Part shown: positions 1 through 9,971 of the stretch, piece after piece | Numbering within the stretch: position 1 is the first letter of the stretch | Layout of the letters: the number at the start of each line of letters is the position of its first letter | Assembly: GCA_947304355.1 (NCBI GenBank) | Contig: CAMZAX010000004.1 | Coordinates: forward strand, 49,609-113,608 | Reading direction: 5' to 3' | DNA length: 64,000 nt | DNA from: an uncultured Selenomonadales bacterium | Lineage (GTDB): Bacteria; Bacillota; Negativicutes; Selenomonadales; Selenomonadaceae | Notes under the pieces: generated by a model | What the model was told of the DNA's origin: nothing | The model's database searches: none | Seen by the model: the letters and a program-made list of their open reading frames with translations, nothing else | Program-made: the position numbers and the translations under genes

Positions 1-42
1 ACATTTACAATCGCGAGGCGGGTTCTTGGCAACAAAAATAAT

Positions 43-3000
43 TTAAGTTTCGTTCGTTCGTTCCAGCCCGCGCAGGTAGAAATCAAGCGCGTTGCCGTGA
101 AAAGTATTGCAATAATCGTCGTCCAGCGCAAAGATGTCGCGCAATTCGGGGGCGACGATTTTTTTGTCCGTCACGAAGGCTCTTACCCACGCGTCGACGA
201 AATTTTTATCGACGGGCACGCGCAGGAGTATGTCGCCGAAAATTTCCGCCACGTCCGCGCAAAAATCCTTAATGCCGTCGTGAATTTCGCTGATTTCCTT
301 GAAATATTTTTGTCCGGGTTCGGGCTCGCCGAAGACGGGTTTACCCGCCGCGTCGAAGTGTTTAAGCTGAGCGTCGGGCGCAGTCAAAATCGTCTCGAAC
401 AGCAACTGATAGCGATAGACGGCGGATTTCGTCTTGCCGTAGTCGTCATTTTCGGTGAAGCAGCCGCGCATCCTTTCGCCCGCCGCGTCGCCGAAACGAT
501 TTGTCGCGCTCGTGGCAAAATAGTAGCCCGTGAAGATTTTCCCCGTCAATTCCTGCAAATAAAATTGAATTGTGCCCGAATAACCCATGTCGACGACGCC
601 GATTTTATCAAAATTCCCGCCGAGGCTCGCGATATATTTTTCGTAATTGTTGCGCTCCATTTCGGCGTGATTAAGGATTTTTGACGCGTTGTCGTCGATA
701 ATTTTATTGGCGACGGTTTCATAATCGGTCGTGGAAAATAAATTCGGCAAAATGATTTTTTCGTCGCCGCCGAGTTCCATGCCGAAACGTTCGCGGAAAA
801 GTTTTCGTTGCGTGCCGTCAAATCGGAGCTTGATTAATTCCTTTGCGTCGTTGATGTTGCGAATTGACGCGACGGTCACCGCGCGCCGCGACGCCAAAAA
901 ATATTCGGACGGCAACGGCTCGATTTTCAGCAAGTCCGCCACGAATTTATACAGCGGTTGCAAAAAATATCCGTCGCGTGCCAAAAATAAAATTCGTTCG
1001 ACGCCGTCAGCCCGTGTCCGTTGAATCAGCCACAAAATAAACGTCAACAGCGGCGCACCGTACAGCCAATAGCCCAATTCGCGGAAAGTTTTTATGATTA
1101 ATCGATTCGTGCCGTCGGTCAGCGCGGCTTGCAGGCGGAACGGGCTTTGAAATTTTTTCGCAAGCACCATTCCGAAGCAAATTCCCGCGTAAAGTGATAT
1201 TTTCCCGCCGATTTGCTCCAAAAACGACCGCCCGAACGGGATTTGCGAAAATAAATTCACCGCGCTCATAATGTGATAAATTCCGAATTTCCTGTCGCCG
1301 GGCAGTTGTAAATCGCTTGTCTCGTTGTCGCCAACGTGCACGATTTTCGGTTGCGAATTGTAGCCGTCGTTCGCCAACTGATCCCAAATCGCCGCCGTGT
1401 CCTTACGCAAGCCCGTTTCGCTCGAAATCAACAGCTTGTCGTAGCCCGCGACGCCGCATTTGTTCAACAGCCGCTTAACGTCGGGCGTCTGCATGTACAT
1501 ATCGGAAATCAGCCAAATTTCGCGTCCGCGCTTGTGAATTTCGTTAAACCAATTAATCATATCTTGACGCGGCAAAATTAATTTTAATTCGGTCTCAATC
1601 TCCAGTTCACGGATTTTTTTGCAAGTGTCGTCGTCCAAGCCGCTTATTTCGCCGAAATTTTTATAAATCTCGTCAAGCGTCACGTCGCCGACGGTTTTAT
1701 TTTGGCGTGCGCGATTTTCCGCGTCGATTCGCATTTTCGGGAAATTAAATTCGCGTCCGAGCAAATCTTCAACTTTAAATCGAATAATTTCGTTGACAAG
1801 CGCGGGTTTTGCGACAAATCTCATCAACAGCGTGTCGAAAATATCAAAGGAAACAATTTCGCCCTGCGCGAGCAGCCAGAGCAATTCGGGTTCGCCGCCG
1901 TTGCGCGTGTCGAAATATTGCCAAAGATTTTTTCCGCCGATATTCACCGAGTACGAATCGTCTTCGGGATTGAATTCGTAAAAATTCATGCCTTCGGTCT
2001 GCGCGGCGAGCAAAATCGACCGCTCAAAGGCGTGCGCGATCGTGCCGTCGTTTTGACCCAATTCGGGCGGAAAATCCTCAAATTTCAAGTCCAACGCAAA
2101 AAATTTCTGCAACGCTTGACGCCGAGCCCAAAACATCGTTCCTGCGGGAAAATCAAAATACTCCGTGCGATTCGGCGCAATGCGGGCGCGATTTAACAGC
2201 ATTTGCCCGACGGCGCGATTCGACATCCACGTAAAGGCGGCGTAGGGCACATTGGCGGCAGGACGCGGATAAATCACGCCGACGCGCTCATCATCGGCGA
2301 AGGCGCGGAAAATTTTTCTGATTCGTTCGGGCGTGCCCAACAACGCGTCGAATAAATAATTTCGCCAATTTTGCTGTTCGGAGCCCGTGTAAAGTGATTT
2401 TTTCGAGTGAATGTGCGCAATAAAATCATATTCGGGCAATAAATCGCCGAAACCCGCCAAAAAAGGCGCAACGTCACGCCCGCGATTGGGCACGACACGC
2501 ACGACGCATTTTTCGACGGTCGGGATTTTTTTGAACGCGGCGCGCACTTTATCAGCCGCCGTTTCGTCGACGACCGAAATCAGCGCGTCGAAGGCAAAGG
2601 GCATATTCGCGCAGTACGTCGCCATTTCGTCAAGCAAGTCCAGGTAAAAAATGTGCGCCTGCACCGCGATTTTTCCCGGCTGCGAAAATAATTCTTCCGC
2701 GAAAAAATTTCCCTCGGTCGCCTCCAAATTCGGGCGCGTCGCCTGTCCGGTGCTGATTTGCCAATTTTTGTAGCGTTGCGTGTTCTTCAGCAACGGCGCA
2801 AATCGCGTGTAAAATTTATTTTTCAGTTCGGTTTTTTTGTCGTCGTCGAGCGGCAAAGCCTTGTACAAAAGCCGTCCCGCCGCAAGTGCTTTGTCCTTGG
2901 AATCGTAATTCAGCCACTGCCGAAACGCCCGAAACGGCTCGGTCATTTTCCACGAATTGGAATTCAACAGCGAGTCAATAAATTGCGCGAGACGTTGATT

Positions 3001-4584
3001 TTCTGCCTGCAGATTTGCGTTTTGCGCATTTAAATTGTCGATTTGCACATTTAAGTTGTCGTTCTGCGTATGCAAGTCGGCAATTTGCGCGTCGCGGTCT
3101 TCGATGTGATGTTGCAGGTCGTTATTTTTTGCCAAAAGTTTTTCGTTGCGTTCTTCGAGTTGTTTACCCGTCGATATGAAATTTTTTACGGTTTGCTCAA
3201 GAATTGCGGGATAATTCGCCTCCAATTCGCCGAAAACCTCAAAAGTCACGTCGCCCGACAAATTTTCTACATCGAAAACAAATTGCGGATCGGCATTCCA
3301 AAAGCGGCAGAACCCGTCGACAACCGCACCCGCGTTGCTCCGGAACGTCTTAAGGTCGACGCCGTTAATCGTGACGCGTTTGAGCTTGACGGAAACAAAA
3401 TCGCTTGCGGGGTCGAAGCGCAGGTATCGCGCGGGGCTTTCGAGCGTGAAGGCGATTTTTCCGTAAAATCTTTTCGACGCGTCGACGCTGATAATTTTGT
3501 CGGCAACCTTCGACAACGCGCCGCCGTCGCTGACAAAAATTTCCGAATGTAACATGCCGAGCTTTTGCGCCAAGTTGAATACGTCGACAGTGCCGCCGTC
3601 GCGCAGGAAAGCTTTTTCGTCGTAATCGTACAGCGTTTTAATTTCGGCGGCATTGGCGGGCGAGTTTAGCAAATCTTTCAGCAATTCGAGCCCGACGAGT
3701 TGGAACGGCGAAATTTTTTTCTCCAAGCAGATTTTCGCGAAGGCAAACCGCCGATTAATTTGCCCGTCGACGACGAATTTCGCGGCTTCGGGGAAAACTT
3801 CCAAGAAAAATTTGTTGTCCGTGAAGTTGTAAATAAATTCCCGCGCGATGAAAAAGAATTCCAAGTCCGCGCGAATCAATCGGTCGAAAGTCGTCGCCGA
3901 AGTGTTTTCCTGCCGTTCGCGGCGCAAACGGAATTGCGTCAGCCGTTCGGGCAAAATAAAAAGCTCCGCGTGAAAACACAGCCGAATCCACATCAGATAA
4001 TCGGGCAACTGCCAAAAGCCGTGCACCTCAAGCAGACGAAATTTTTCGTAAGCCTCGCGCCTGAGCATCGCCGACGGGTGGCAAAGGCAGTTCGCGTTGT
4101 AGAAAAAATAATTCAGCCACTCCGCGCGCGTGCGATTCGGTTGGTCGAAAACATTTTCGTAAAAGTCGCCGTGCTCCAACGCGTGAACGTTGCCGCTCTC
4201 GTCGACGAAATCAACCCAAGTGAAACACGCCGCGCAATTCGGATTGGCGTCGAGGAACGCAACTTGCCGCGCCAGCTTTTCGGGCGTCCAAAGGTCGTCG
4301 GAATGGTGCACCGCAATGTACTTGCCCCGCGCAGATTGAATCGCGTCGCGAATCGCAATGACGGGGCCGCGATTTTCCTCGTACAGGAAAAATTTTATGC
4401 GCGGGTCGTCGAAGCCTTTGATAACGTCGCGGCTGTTGTCGGTCGAGCCGTCGTCGATTATCAAAAGCTCAAAGTCCGCGAACGTCTGATTCAGCACGCT
4501 CTCAATCGCCGCCGCCACGTATGCCGCATGATTGTAACTCGTCAAAATCACGCTGACCGTCGGAGATTTTTTAGTTCGAGCCAT
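43..4584 (-). CDS. multidomain glycosyltransferase GT2 / RgpF-like / HAD-like protein
   Basis: Very large (about 1513 aa) surface-glycan enzyme. Residues about 8-240 form a GT-A family 2 glycosyltransferase (VSVILTSYNH, then DDGSTDNS and a HSDD metal-binding motif). Residues about 465-560 are a predicted coiled coil rich in N, L and Q heptads. Residues about 635-870 resemble rhamnan-synthesis RgpF proteins (NRGRDVAPFL, HIHSKKS). Residues about 900-1095 look HAD-like (SFDIFDTLL, VHVGDNETSD), followed by a roughly 400-residue tail with FLARDGYFLQPL that I cannot assign. The ATG at 4584 is preferred over the one at 4590 because the AAAGGGGG ribosome site lies six bases before it and directly abuts the upstream ATG. 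It overlaps the end of the KAS III gene, so the two are probably cotranscribed. Role in cell-surface polysaccharide assembly is inferred; substrates are unknown. Confidence 0.8.
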   Translation of the reverse strand: MARTKKSPTVSVILTSYNHAAYVAAAIESVLNQTFADFELLIIDDGSTDNSRDVIKGFDDPRIKFFLYEENRGPVIAIRDAIQSARGKYIAVHHSDDLWTPEKLARQVAFLDANPNCAACFTWVDFVDESGNVHALEHGDFYENVFDQPNRTRAEWLNYFFYNANCLCHPSAMLRREAYEKFRLLEVHGFWQLPDYLMWIRLCFHAELFILPERLTQFRLRRERQENTSATTFDRLIRADLEFFFIAREFIYNFTDNKFFLEVFPEAAKFVVDGQINRRFAFAKICLEKKISPFQLVGLELLKDLLNSPANAAEIKTLYDYDEKAFLRDGGTVDVFNLAQKLGMLHSEIFVSDGGALSKVADKIISVDASKRFYGKIAFTLESPARYLRFDPASDFVSVKLKRVTINGVDLKTFRSNAGAVVDGFCRFWNADPQFVFDVENLSGDVTFEVFGELEANYPAILEQTVKNFISTGKQLEERNEKLLAKNNDLQHHIEDRDAQIADLHTQNDNLNVQIDNLNAQNANLQAENQRLAQFIDSLLNSNSWKMTEPFRAFRQWLNYDSKDKALAAGRLLYKALPLDDDKKTELKNKFYTRFAPLLKNTQRYKNWQISTGQATRPNLEATEGNFFAEELFSQPGKIAVQAHIFYLDLLDEMATYCANMPFAFDALISVVDETAADKVRAAFKKIPTVEKCVVRVVPNRGRDVAPFLAGFGDLLPEYDFIAHIHSKKSLYTGSEQQNWRNYLFDALLGTPERIRKIFRAFADDERVGVIYPRPAANVPYAAFTWMSNRAVGQMLLNRARIAPNRTEYFDFPAGTMFWARRQALQKFFALDLKFEDFPPELGQNDGTIAHAFERSILLAAQTEGMNFYEFNPEDDSYSVNIGGKNLWQYFDTRNGGEPELLWLLAQGEIVSFDIFDTLLMRFVAKPALVNEIIRFKVEDLLGREFNFPKMRIDAENRARQNKTVGDVTLDEIYKNFGEISGLDDDTCKKIRELEIETELKLILPRQDMINWFNEIHKRGREIWLISDMYMQTPDVKRLLNKCGVAGYDKLLISSETGLRKDTAAIWDQLANDGYNSQPKIVHVGDNETSDLQLPGDRKFGIYHIMSAVNLFSQIPFGRSFLEQIGGKISLYAGICFGMVLAKKFQSPFRLQAALTDGTNRLIIKTFRELGYWLYGAPLLTFILWLIQRTRADGVERILFLARDGYFLQPLYKFVADLLKIEPLPSEYFLASRRAVTVASIRNINDAKELIKLRFDGTQRKLFRERFGMELGGDEKIILPNLFSTTDYETVANKIIDDNASKILNHAEMERNNYEKYIASLGGNFDKIGVVDMGYSGTIQFYLQELTGKIFTGYYFATSATNRFGDAAGERMRGCFTENDDYGKTKSAVYRYQLLFETILTAPDAQLKHFDAAGKPVFGEPEPGQKYFKEISEIHDGIKDFCADVAEIFGDILLRVPVDKNFVDAWVRAFVTDKKIVAPELRDIFALDDDYCNTFHGNALDFYLRGLERTNET

Positions 4585-5590
4585 CAACATCCCCCTTTAA
4601 CATATCGGACAGGTCGGCGATACAGCCCGCCCAGCTCAAGCCCACGCCGAAGCCCGCCAACATCACGCGCTTGAGTTTCGTCGCGTCGCAACTCTTAACG
4701 ACCTGCTCAATCGCCAACGGCACGCTGCCCGAAACGATATTGCCCGTCGTCGAAATTTCGTTGTGGAACGGCACGTCGTTCAAGCCCGCCTTGTCGCGCA
4801 GGTACGTCATCATGAATTTGTTCGCCTGGTGAAAAATGCAGTAGTCCAAGTCGGCGCGAGTCATCTGCGCGGCAGCAAGCACGCTGTCGACGAGTTTCGG
4901 GATTTCGCGCAACGTGAAATAAGTTATCGCCATGCCGTCCATGAAGACTTCGTAATTCGAGCGGTAATTGTGATTGTCGTCGGTGGCGAAAACTTCGGGC
5001 GTGTCGCGGGGCATGAAACGACTGCCGCCAGCGGGGATTATCAGCTTGTCGTAGCGCGAGCCGTCCGAGCCGAACACGAACGCGCTCAAGCCCGCCGTGT
5101 CGTCGCCCTCAAGCCAAGTCGCCGTCGCTCCGTCGCCGAACAGCGGCCGCGCAGATTTGTCGCGGACGTTTATGTACTTGCTGTAAATGCTTGACGTGAC
5201 GAACAAAATTTTTTTCGCGAGCCCGGTTTCAATCAGCCCCTTCGCGACGGCGAGCCCGTAAACGTAGCCCGAACAGCCGAGCCCGATGTCCATGCTGCCG
5301 ACGTTTTTGCCGAGTCCGAGGCGGTGCTGAAGGTGTGCGGCGGTGTGCGGCATTTGATAATCGGGGTGTTGCGTGCAGAGCAAAATGAAATCCGTCTCGT
5401 CGCGGTCAATGTTGTGTTCGGCGAAAAGTTTTTCTGCGGCGTTGAAAGCCAAATCGCCCGCCGATTCGTCCGTCGCCACGTGACGACTTTGCACGCCGAT
5501 TTTCTTCATGAAGCGCGCGTCGACGATTGCGGCGTTGTCTTCAATCGTCGGCGGCAGGTATGAGCTTATCGCCCGTATCTTTGCAAACAT
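4571..5590 (-). CDS. 3-oxoacyl-ACP synthase III family protein (KAS III, FabH-like)
   Basis: About 339 aa thiolase-fold condensing enzyme. The Cys-His-Asn catalytic triad of KAS III is visible: Cys in GLGCSGYVYG, His in CIFHQANKF and Asn in TTGNIVSGS. Length matches FabH. The start at 5590 is chosen because GGAGG lies five bases upstream; the longer open frame reads into the preceding gene. Its 3' end overlaps the giant glycosyltransferase gene by about 14 bases. It is not within a fab operon, and its neighbours are a glycan enzyme and an acyl-CoA dehydratase activase. It could therefore be a dedicated acyl-transferring or condensing enzyme for a surface glycan or secondary lipid rather than the housekeeping FabH. 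That last point is inference. Confidence 0.85.
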   Translation of the reverse strand: MFAKIRAISSYLPPTIEDNAAIVDARFMKKIGVQSRHVATDESAGDLAFNAAEKLFAEHNIDRDETDFILLCTQHPDYQMPHTAAHLQHRLGLGKNVGSMDIGLGCSGYVYGLAVAKGLIETGLAKKILFVTSSIYSKYINVRDKSARPLFGDGATATWLEGDDTAGLSAFVFGSDGSRYDKLIIPAGGSRFMPRDTPEVFATDDNHNYRSNYEVFMDGMAITYFTLREIPKLVDSVLAAAQMTRADLDYCIFHQANKFMMTYLRDKAGLNDVPFHNEISTTGNIVSGSVPLAIEQVVKSCDATKLKRVMLAGFGVGLSWAGCIADLSDMLKGDVDGSN

Positions 5591-5606
5591 GTCAGCCTCC
5601 AATACG

Positions 5607-8600
5607 TCATCTGAATTTTTTCGCGTCCAAAACCTTCCGCGCAATCGCCATCATCAGCTTGATACGGTTGACCTGGTTCACTTCGCTGGAGCCCGCGTCG
5701 CAGTCAATCGCAACAAGATTGGCGTTACTGTAATTTTCGCGCAAGCTGTGAAGGATTCCCTTTAAAATTATGTGGTTCGGCATGCAAGCGAACGGAGACA
5801 AACCGACGATATTTTTGACGCCCGCCTCAATCAGCGCGACCATCTCGCCGCAGATAAGCCAGCCCTCGCCGTTCAAGTTGCCGTTGCTCAAGAATTTGTT
5901 CGCAAACTTCGCGGTGTCCTTAATCGAATGCGGCGGGCGGAAGTGCTTGGAACTTTTCAGCGCGTTTTTCATCGGCAGGCGGAAAAATTCAATGAACTTG
6001 ATAAACAGCTCGGCAAAGATACCGGCGCGACGACTGCCGCCCAAAAGTTCGCGCTTAACAATCGCGTCGTATGCGCAGTACAAAAAGAAGTCCGTCAAGT
6101 CCGGCATGACGACTTCCGCGCCTTCGTCGGCAAGCACGCGCTCGATAAAGTTGTTGGCGACGGGATGATACTTCACGAGAATTTCGCCGACAATGCCGAC
6201 CTTGGGCTTGGCAAGCGTCTCGTCAATCGGAATCGCGTCGAATTGGCGGACAATCTCCTTGACGTTGCGGCGGTAGCTGAAATAATTGCCGTCAAGCAAA
6301 TCCGCCTTGGCAAGCGTCATCCACTCGGCGAAAAGCTTATCGGTCTCGCCGCGCCGCAATTCGTAGGGGCGCATACGATTTAAAACGTTCTGAAGCAAAT
6401 CGCCGTAGACAGCCGCCTTAATCGCGTCCGTCAAACAATCGCGGCTCAGTTCAAAGTCGTCAGTCTCGTCGGGCAAGCCCCAACACGCGAACACCGGCAC
6501 TTGACCGAAGCCCGCGAATTTCAACGCCCGCCGCATGACGCTGATATAATTCGTCGCTCGGCAGCCGCCGCACGTCTGGAACAGGATTATCGACGTGTTG
6601 TCGGGGTCGCACTCGCCCGATTGCAACGCCGCAAGCATTTGCCCCGCCACGACGATTGCCGGGTAGCACATCTCGTTGTTGACGTAGCGCAAGCCCAAAT
6701 CGATTGCCGCCTTGTCGGGCAGCGCGGGTATCAGCACGCGGTATCCGTATTTGTTCAAAACCGCCTGCACCAGCTCAAAGTGAATCGGAGCCATCTGCGG
6801 CGCAAGGATTGTGTGTTTTGACTTGCAGTCGGCGGTAAAGCGCGGGCGGTCGGGGAATTTTTTCGGCGAATACGCAACGGGTGTTCGACGCCGCAAAGCC
6901 GCAAGCAATGACCGCAAACGTATCCTTGCCGCGCCCAAGTTCGACACCTCGTCGAGTTTTATCATCGTGTAAATTTTTCCGTGCGATTCGAGAATTTCTT
7001 TGACTTGCTCAATCGTCAGCGCGTCGAGCCCGCAACCGAACGAACTCAAGTGAATCAGCGTGACGTTGGGATTCTGCGCGGCGAATTGCGCGGCGTGATA
7101 AAGGCGGGCGTGATAGCTCCATTGATTGACGACGGAAATTTTCGGCGCGTCAACGGGCACGTGATAAACCGCGTCCTCCGACAGAATCGGCAAGCCGTAA
7201 GACTGAATCATTGCGTCGATACCGTGATTGATTTCGGGGTCGATATGATACGGTCGCCCGACGAGTAAGATCGCGTGTTCGCCCGTCTGTTCGATACGTT
7301 TCAACAGCGCGTCGCCGAAGTCGCGAACGTCGCGGCGGTAGTGTTCGGTTTCGGCAGCCGCCTTGTCGACAGCCGCAGAAATTTCCTTTGCCGTCACGCC
7401 CTCCGATTTGAATTCCTCGGCAAGACGCCGCTTGAGCTTTTTCAAGTCGTGCACGGGCAGGAAGGGTTGAATGAATTTAATGCCGCGCTCCTTAAGCACG
7501 TCCATGTTGTTGCGAATGTTTTCGGGGTAACTCGCGACAATCGGGCAGTTGTAAAAGTTGTCGGGGCGCGTGTCGAAGTTGTACGGCTCGCAGGGATAGA
7601 AAATCTTCGTCAAGCCGCGTTCAACCAAATCCATAACGTGACCGTGCGCAAGCTTGGCGGGGTAGCACAGCGAATCGCTCGGTATCGACGAAAGCCCTTT
7701 GTAATAAATCTGCGCGGACGACTTGCCCGAAAGCTCGACGCGATAACCCAGCTCCGTCAACAGCGTGAACCAAAACGGATAGTCCTCGTAAATGTTGAGC
7801 ACGCGCGGAATGCCGATTGAGCCGCGACGGGGATTGTCAAGCGGCTTGTAGTCGAAGACGCGCTGATATTTGTAGGCGTAGGCGTTCGGGATTTCGGCTT
7901 GAGCTTTGGGCTTGCCGCCCGCGCCGCGTTCACAACGATTGCCCGTGAAATATTTGCCGCCGTCAGGAAATTTCTGCATGGTTATCAGACAGTTGTTGCC
8001 GCAACGCCCGCAACGATACGACTTCGTGACGACGGAGAAATTTTCCAACTCGTCAGCAGTCAAAAGTTTCGACACGCCCGCACAGTTTTCACGCGCAAGA
8101 ATCGCCGCGCCGTATGCGCCCATCAAGCCGGCAATGTCGGGGCGAATAACGTCGCGGTGAAGAATTTCTTCGATTGCGCGCAAAACGGCGTCATTGTAAA
8201 AAGTTCCGCCCTGCACGACGATGTTTGAGCCGAGGTCGTCGACGTTCTTGAGTTGCATGACTTTAAACAGCGCGTTCTTTATGACGGAAAGCGCAATGCC
8301 CGCCGAAATGTCGTTGACGGTCGCGCCGTCCTTTTGCGCCTGCTTGACTTTCGAGTTCATGAACACGGTACAGCGCGTGCCGAGGTCAACGGGTGCTTGC
8401 GCAGTCAACGCCTTGCCCGCGAAGTCGCCGACCGTCATGTTGAGCCCCTGCGCGAAGTTCTGAATAAACGAGCCGCAACCCGCACTGCAAGCCTCGTTGA
8501 GCGTGATGTTGCCGATTGTGCCGTCCTTGACGAAAAAGCACTTCATATCCTGCCCGCCGATGTCCAAAACGAACGACACTTCGGGACAAAATTCCTGCGC

Positions 8601-9806
8601 GGCAGTCAAGTGGGCAAAGGTTTCGACTTCGGAGCCGTCAGCGTGCAAAGCCGCCTTGACAATCGCTTCGCCGTAGCCCGTCGTATAAACCCCGGCAATC
8701 GTCGCGGCGGGCGGCAAGTGAGCGTACAGGTCGCGAATCTGTTCGACGACGATTTTGAGCGGCGCGCCTTCGTTCGAGCCGTAAGCCGTGTAAAGAATCT
8801 GCTTGTCGTCGCCAATCGCGCAGATTTTGGTTGTCGTCGAGCCCGCGTCTATGCCGACGAAAATTTTGCCGCGATAAGTCTGCAGGTCGCCGCGTTTGAC
8901 TTTTGCCTTGCCGTGTCGTTCGCGAAAGGCTTGCAAGTCCGCCGCGTCTTTAAACAGCGTGAAATCAGCCTTGCGCGTTTCGGAACGAGCCGCCTCCTCC
9001 GATTTGGCAATCGACGTTTCAAGTTGCGCAACGGAAATTTCTTTCGCCTCGTCGCTGAGAGCCGCACCCGTCGCAACAAAAAAATTTCCGTCGGGCGTGT
9101 CGACGACTTCATCTTTGGCAAGTCCCAACGTCTCGACGAAACGTTTCTTGAGTTCGGGCAGGAAGTGCAGGGGACCTCCGAGAAACGCGACGTTGCCGCC
9201 AATCGGACGCCCTTGCGCCAGGTTGCCGATCGTCTGATTGACGACCGCCTGGAAAATCGAAAGCGCAATGTCAGCCTTTTTCGCGCCATCGTTCATCAGT
9301 GCTTGAATGTCGGTCTTCGCGAAGACGCCGCAGCGGGAAGCGATTGTGTAAATCTGCTTGCCCTTTTCAGCCAGCGCGTTCAAGCCGAGCGCGTCGGTCG
9401 ACAGCAAAGCCGCCATGTGGTCGATAAACGAGCCGGTGCCGCCCGCGCAGACGCCGTTCATGCGGACTTCGGGCGCGTTGCCGAGATAAATGATTTTCGC
9501 GTCTTCGCCGCCCAATTCGACGACGGTATCGGTTTGCGGGATAAATTCTTCGACAGCCTTTTGACAGGCGATGACCTCTTGCACGAAGGGCAACGAAATT
9601 TTTTTGGCGATACCCATGCCCGCCGAGCCCGCAAGCGCGATTTTGAAAGTTTTTTCGCCGATAACATTTTTCAGCGACGTAAGGGAATTCGTCAGCGCGG
9701 TGCCGATTTCCGAGAAGTGCCGCGCGTAATTTTTAAAGATAAGCCGTTCTTCGTCCATGACGACCAGCTTAATCGTCGTGGAGCCGATGTCAATTCCGAC
9801 TTTCAT
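5607..9806 (-). CDS. giant acyl-CoA dehydratase activase-like protein (duplicated BadF/HgdC ATPase plus DUF2229 regions)
   Basis: 1399 aa. Two ASKHA ATPase modules of the 2-hydroxyacyl-CoA dehydratase activase type occur in tandem. The first spans residues about 1-260 (GIDIGSTTIK, VELGGEDAK, Cys120 in VCAGGTGSF and Cys159 in SRCGVF). The second spans about 314-575 (GIDAGSTTTK, LDIGGQDMK, Cys440 and Cys479). In both, the cysteine pair is 39 residues apart, as in HgdC, where it bridges a [4Fe-4S] cluster across the dimer. A cysteine patch follows (C599, C602, C606, C625). The remainder contains two DUF2229/HgdB-like regions (CYPAKLAHGH near 750; NNEMCYPAI near 1050). The domains imply an ATP-driven low-potential electron transfer protein, but the acceptor is unknown and no dehydratase genes are in view. 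A strong promoter lies upstream at 9830-9858. Confidence 0.85.
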   Translation of the reverse strand: MKVGIDIGSTTIKLVVMDEERLIFKNYARHFSEIGTALTNSLTSLKNVIGEKTFKIALAGSAGMGIAKKISLPFVQEVIACQKAVEEFIPQTDTVVELGGEDAKIIYLGNAPEVRMNGVCAGGTGSFIDHMAALLSTDALGLNALAEKGKQIYTIASRCGVFAKTDIQALMNDGAKKADIALSIFQAVVNQTIGNLAQGRPIGGNVAFLGGPLHFLPELKKRFVETLGLAKDEVVDTPDGNFFVATGAALSDEAKEISVAQLETSIAKSEEAARSETRKADFTLFKDAADLQAFRERHGKAKVKRGDLQTYRGKIFVGIDAGSTTTKICAIGDDKQILYTAYGSNEGAPLKIVVEQIRDLYAHLPPAATIAGVYTTGYGEAIVKAALHADGSEVETFAHLTAAQEFCPEVSFVLDIGGQDMKCFFVKDGTIGNITLNEACSAGCGSFIQNFAQGLNMTVGDFAGKALTAQAPVDLGTRCTVFMNSKVKQAQKDGATVNDISAGIALSVIKNALFKVMQLKNVDDLGSNIVVQGGTFYNDAVLRAIEEILHRDVIRPDIAGLMGAYGAAILARENCAGVSKLLTADELENFSVVTKSYRCGRCGNNCLITMQKFPDGGKYFTGNRCERGAGGKPKAQAEIPNAYAYKYQRVFDYKPLDNPRRGSIGIPRVLNIYEDYPFWFTLLTELGYRVELSGKSSAQIYYKGLSSIPSDSLCYPAKLAHGHVMDLVERGLTKIFYPCEPYNFDTRPDNFYNCPIVASYPENIRNNMDVLKERGIKFIQPFLPVHDLKKLKRRLAEEFKSEGVTAKEISAAVDKAAAETEHYRRDVRDFGDALLKRIEQTGEHAILLVGRPYHIDPEINHGIDAMIQSYGLPILSEDAVYHVPVDAPKISVVNQWSYHARLYHAAQFAAQNPNVTLIHLSSFGCGLDALTIEQVKEILESHGKIYTMIKLDEVSNLGAARIRLRSLLAALRRRTPVAYSPKKFPDRPRFTADCKSKHTILAPQMAPIHFELVQAVLNKYGYRVLIPALPDKAAIDLGLRYVNNEMCYPAIVVAGQMLAALQSGECDPDNTSIILFQTCGGCRATNYISVMRRALKFAGFGQVPVFACWGLPDETDDFELSRDCLTDAIKAAVYGDLLQNVLNRMRPYELRRGETDKLFAEWMTLAKADLLDGNYFSYRRNVKEIVRQFDAIPIDETLAKPKVGIVGEILVKYHPVANNFIERVLADEGAEVVMPDLTDFFLYCAYDAIVKRELLGGSRRAGIFAELFIKFIEFFRLPMKNALKSSKHFRPPHSIKDTAKFANKFLSNGNLNGEGWLICGEMVALIEAGVKNIVGLSPFACMPNHIILKGILHSLRENYSNANLVAIDCDAGSSEVNQVNRIKLMMAIARKVLDAKKFR

Positions 9807-9829
9807 AACCCAATCACCTCATTAAGCGA

Positions 9830-9858
9830 ATTCTATATTTCTGCCTGCGCGGTGTCAA
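9830..9858 (-). promoter_or_regulatory. sigma-70-type promoter of the activase gene
   Basis: On the minus strand, TTGACA (9853-9858) and TAGAAT (9830-9835) are separated by 17 bases. This is a near-consensus housekeeping promoter in the divergent intergenic region, pointing toward the giant activase gene. The start of transcription would fall about 15-20 bases before the ATG. Confidence 0.7.
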
Positions 9859-9895
9859 TTCTTCAGGGAAGTTTCATTAAAAATTTTCTGCAAAT

Positions 9896-9925
9896 TCGAC
9901 AGGAAATTTTTTCCGCGAATAGAAT
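9896..9925 (+). promoter_or_regulatory. probable promoter of the phosphomannomutase gene
   Basis: TCGACA and TAGAAT are separated by 18 bases on the plus strand, about 45 bases before the ATG at 9972. The -35 element is imperfect, so this is weaker evidence than for the divergent promoter beside it. Confidence 0.4.
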
Positions 9926-9971
9926 ACAAATTTCAAAACTGCAACGAGAATTTCAAAGGAGCGTGTAGAGT

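Noticed and set aside
3700..4674. Plus-strand open frame of 324 codons opposite the first glycosyltransferase gene
   Set aside because: Shadow frame: Arg-rich composition, no recognisable motif and no promoter or ribosome site.
8253..9968. Long plus-strand open frame opposite the giant activase gene
   Set aside because: It is an antisense shadow caused by strong codon bias: no ribosome site, Arg/Ala/Val-rich sequence with no domain, and the minus-strand gene has clear motifs throughout.
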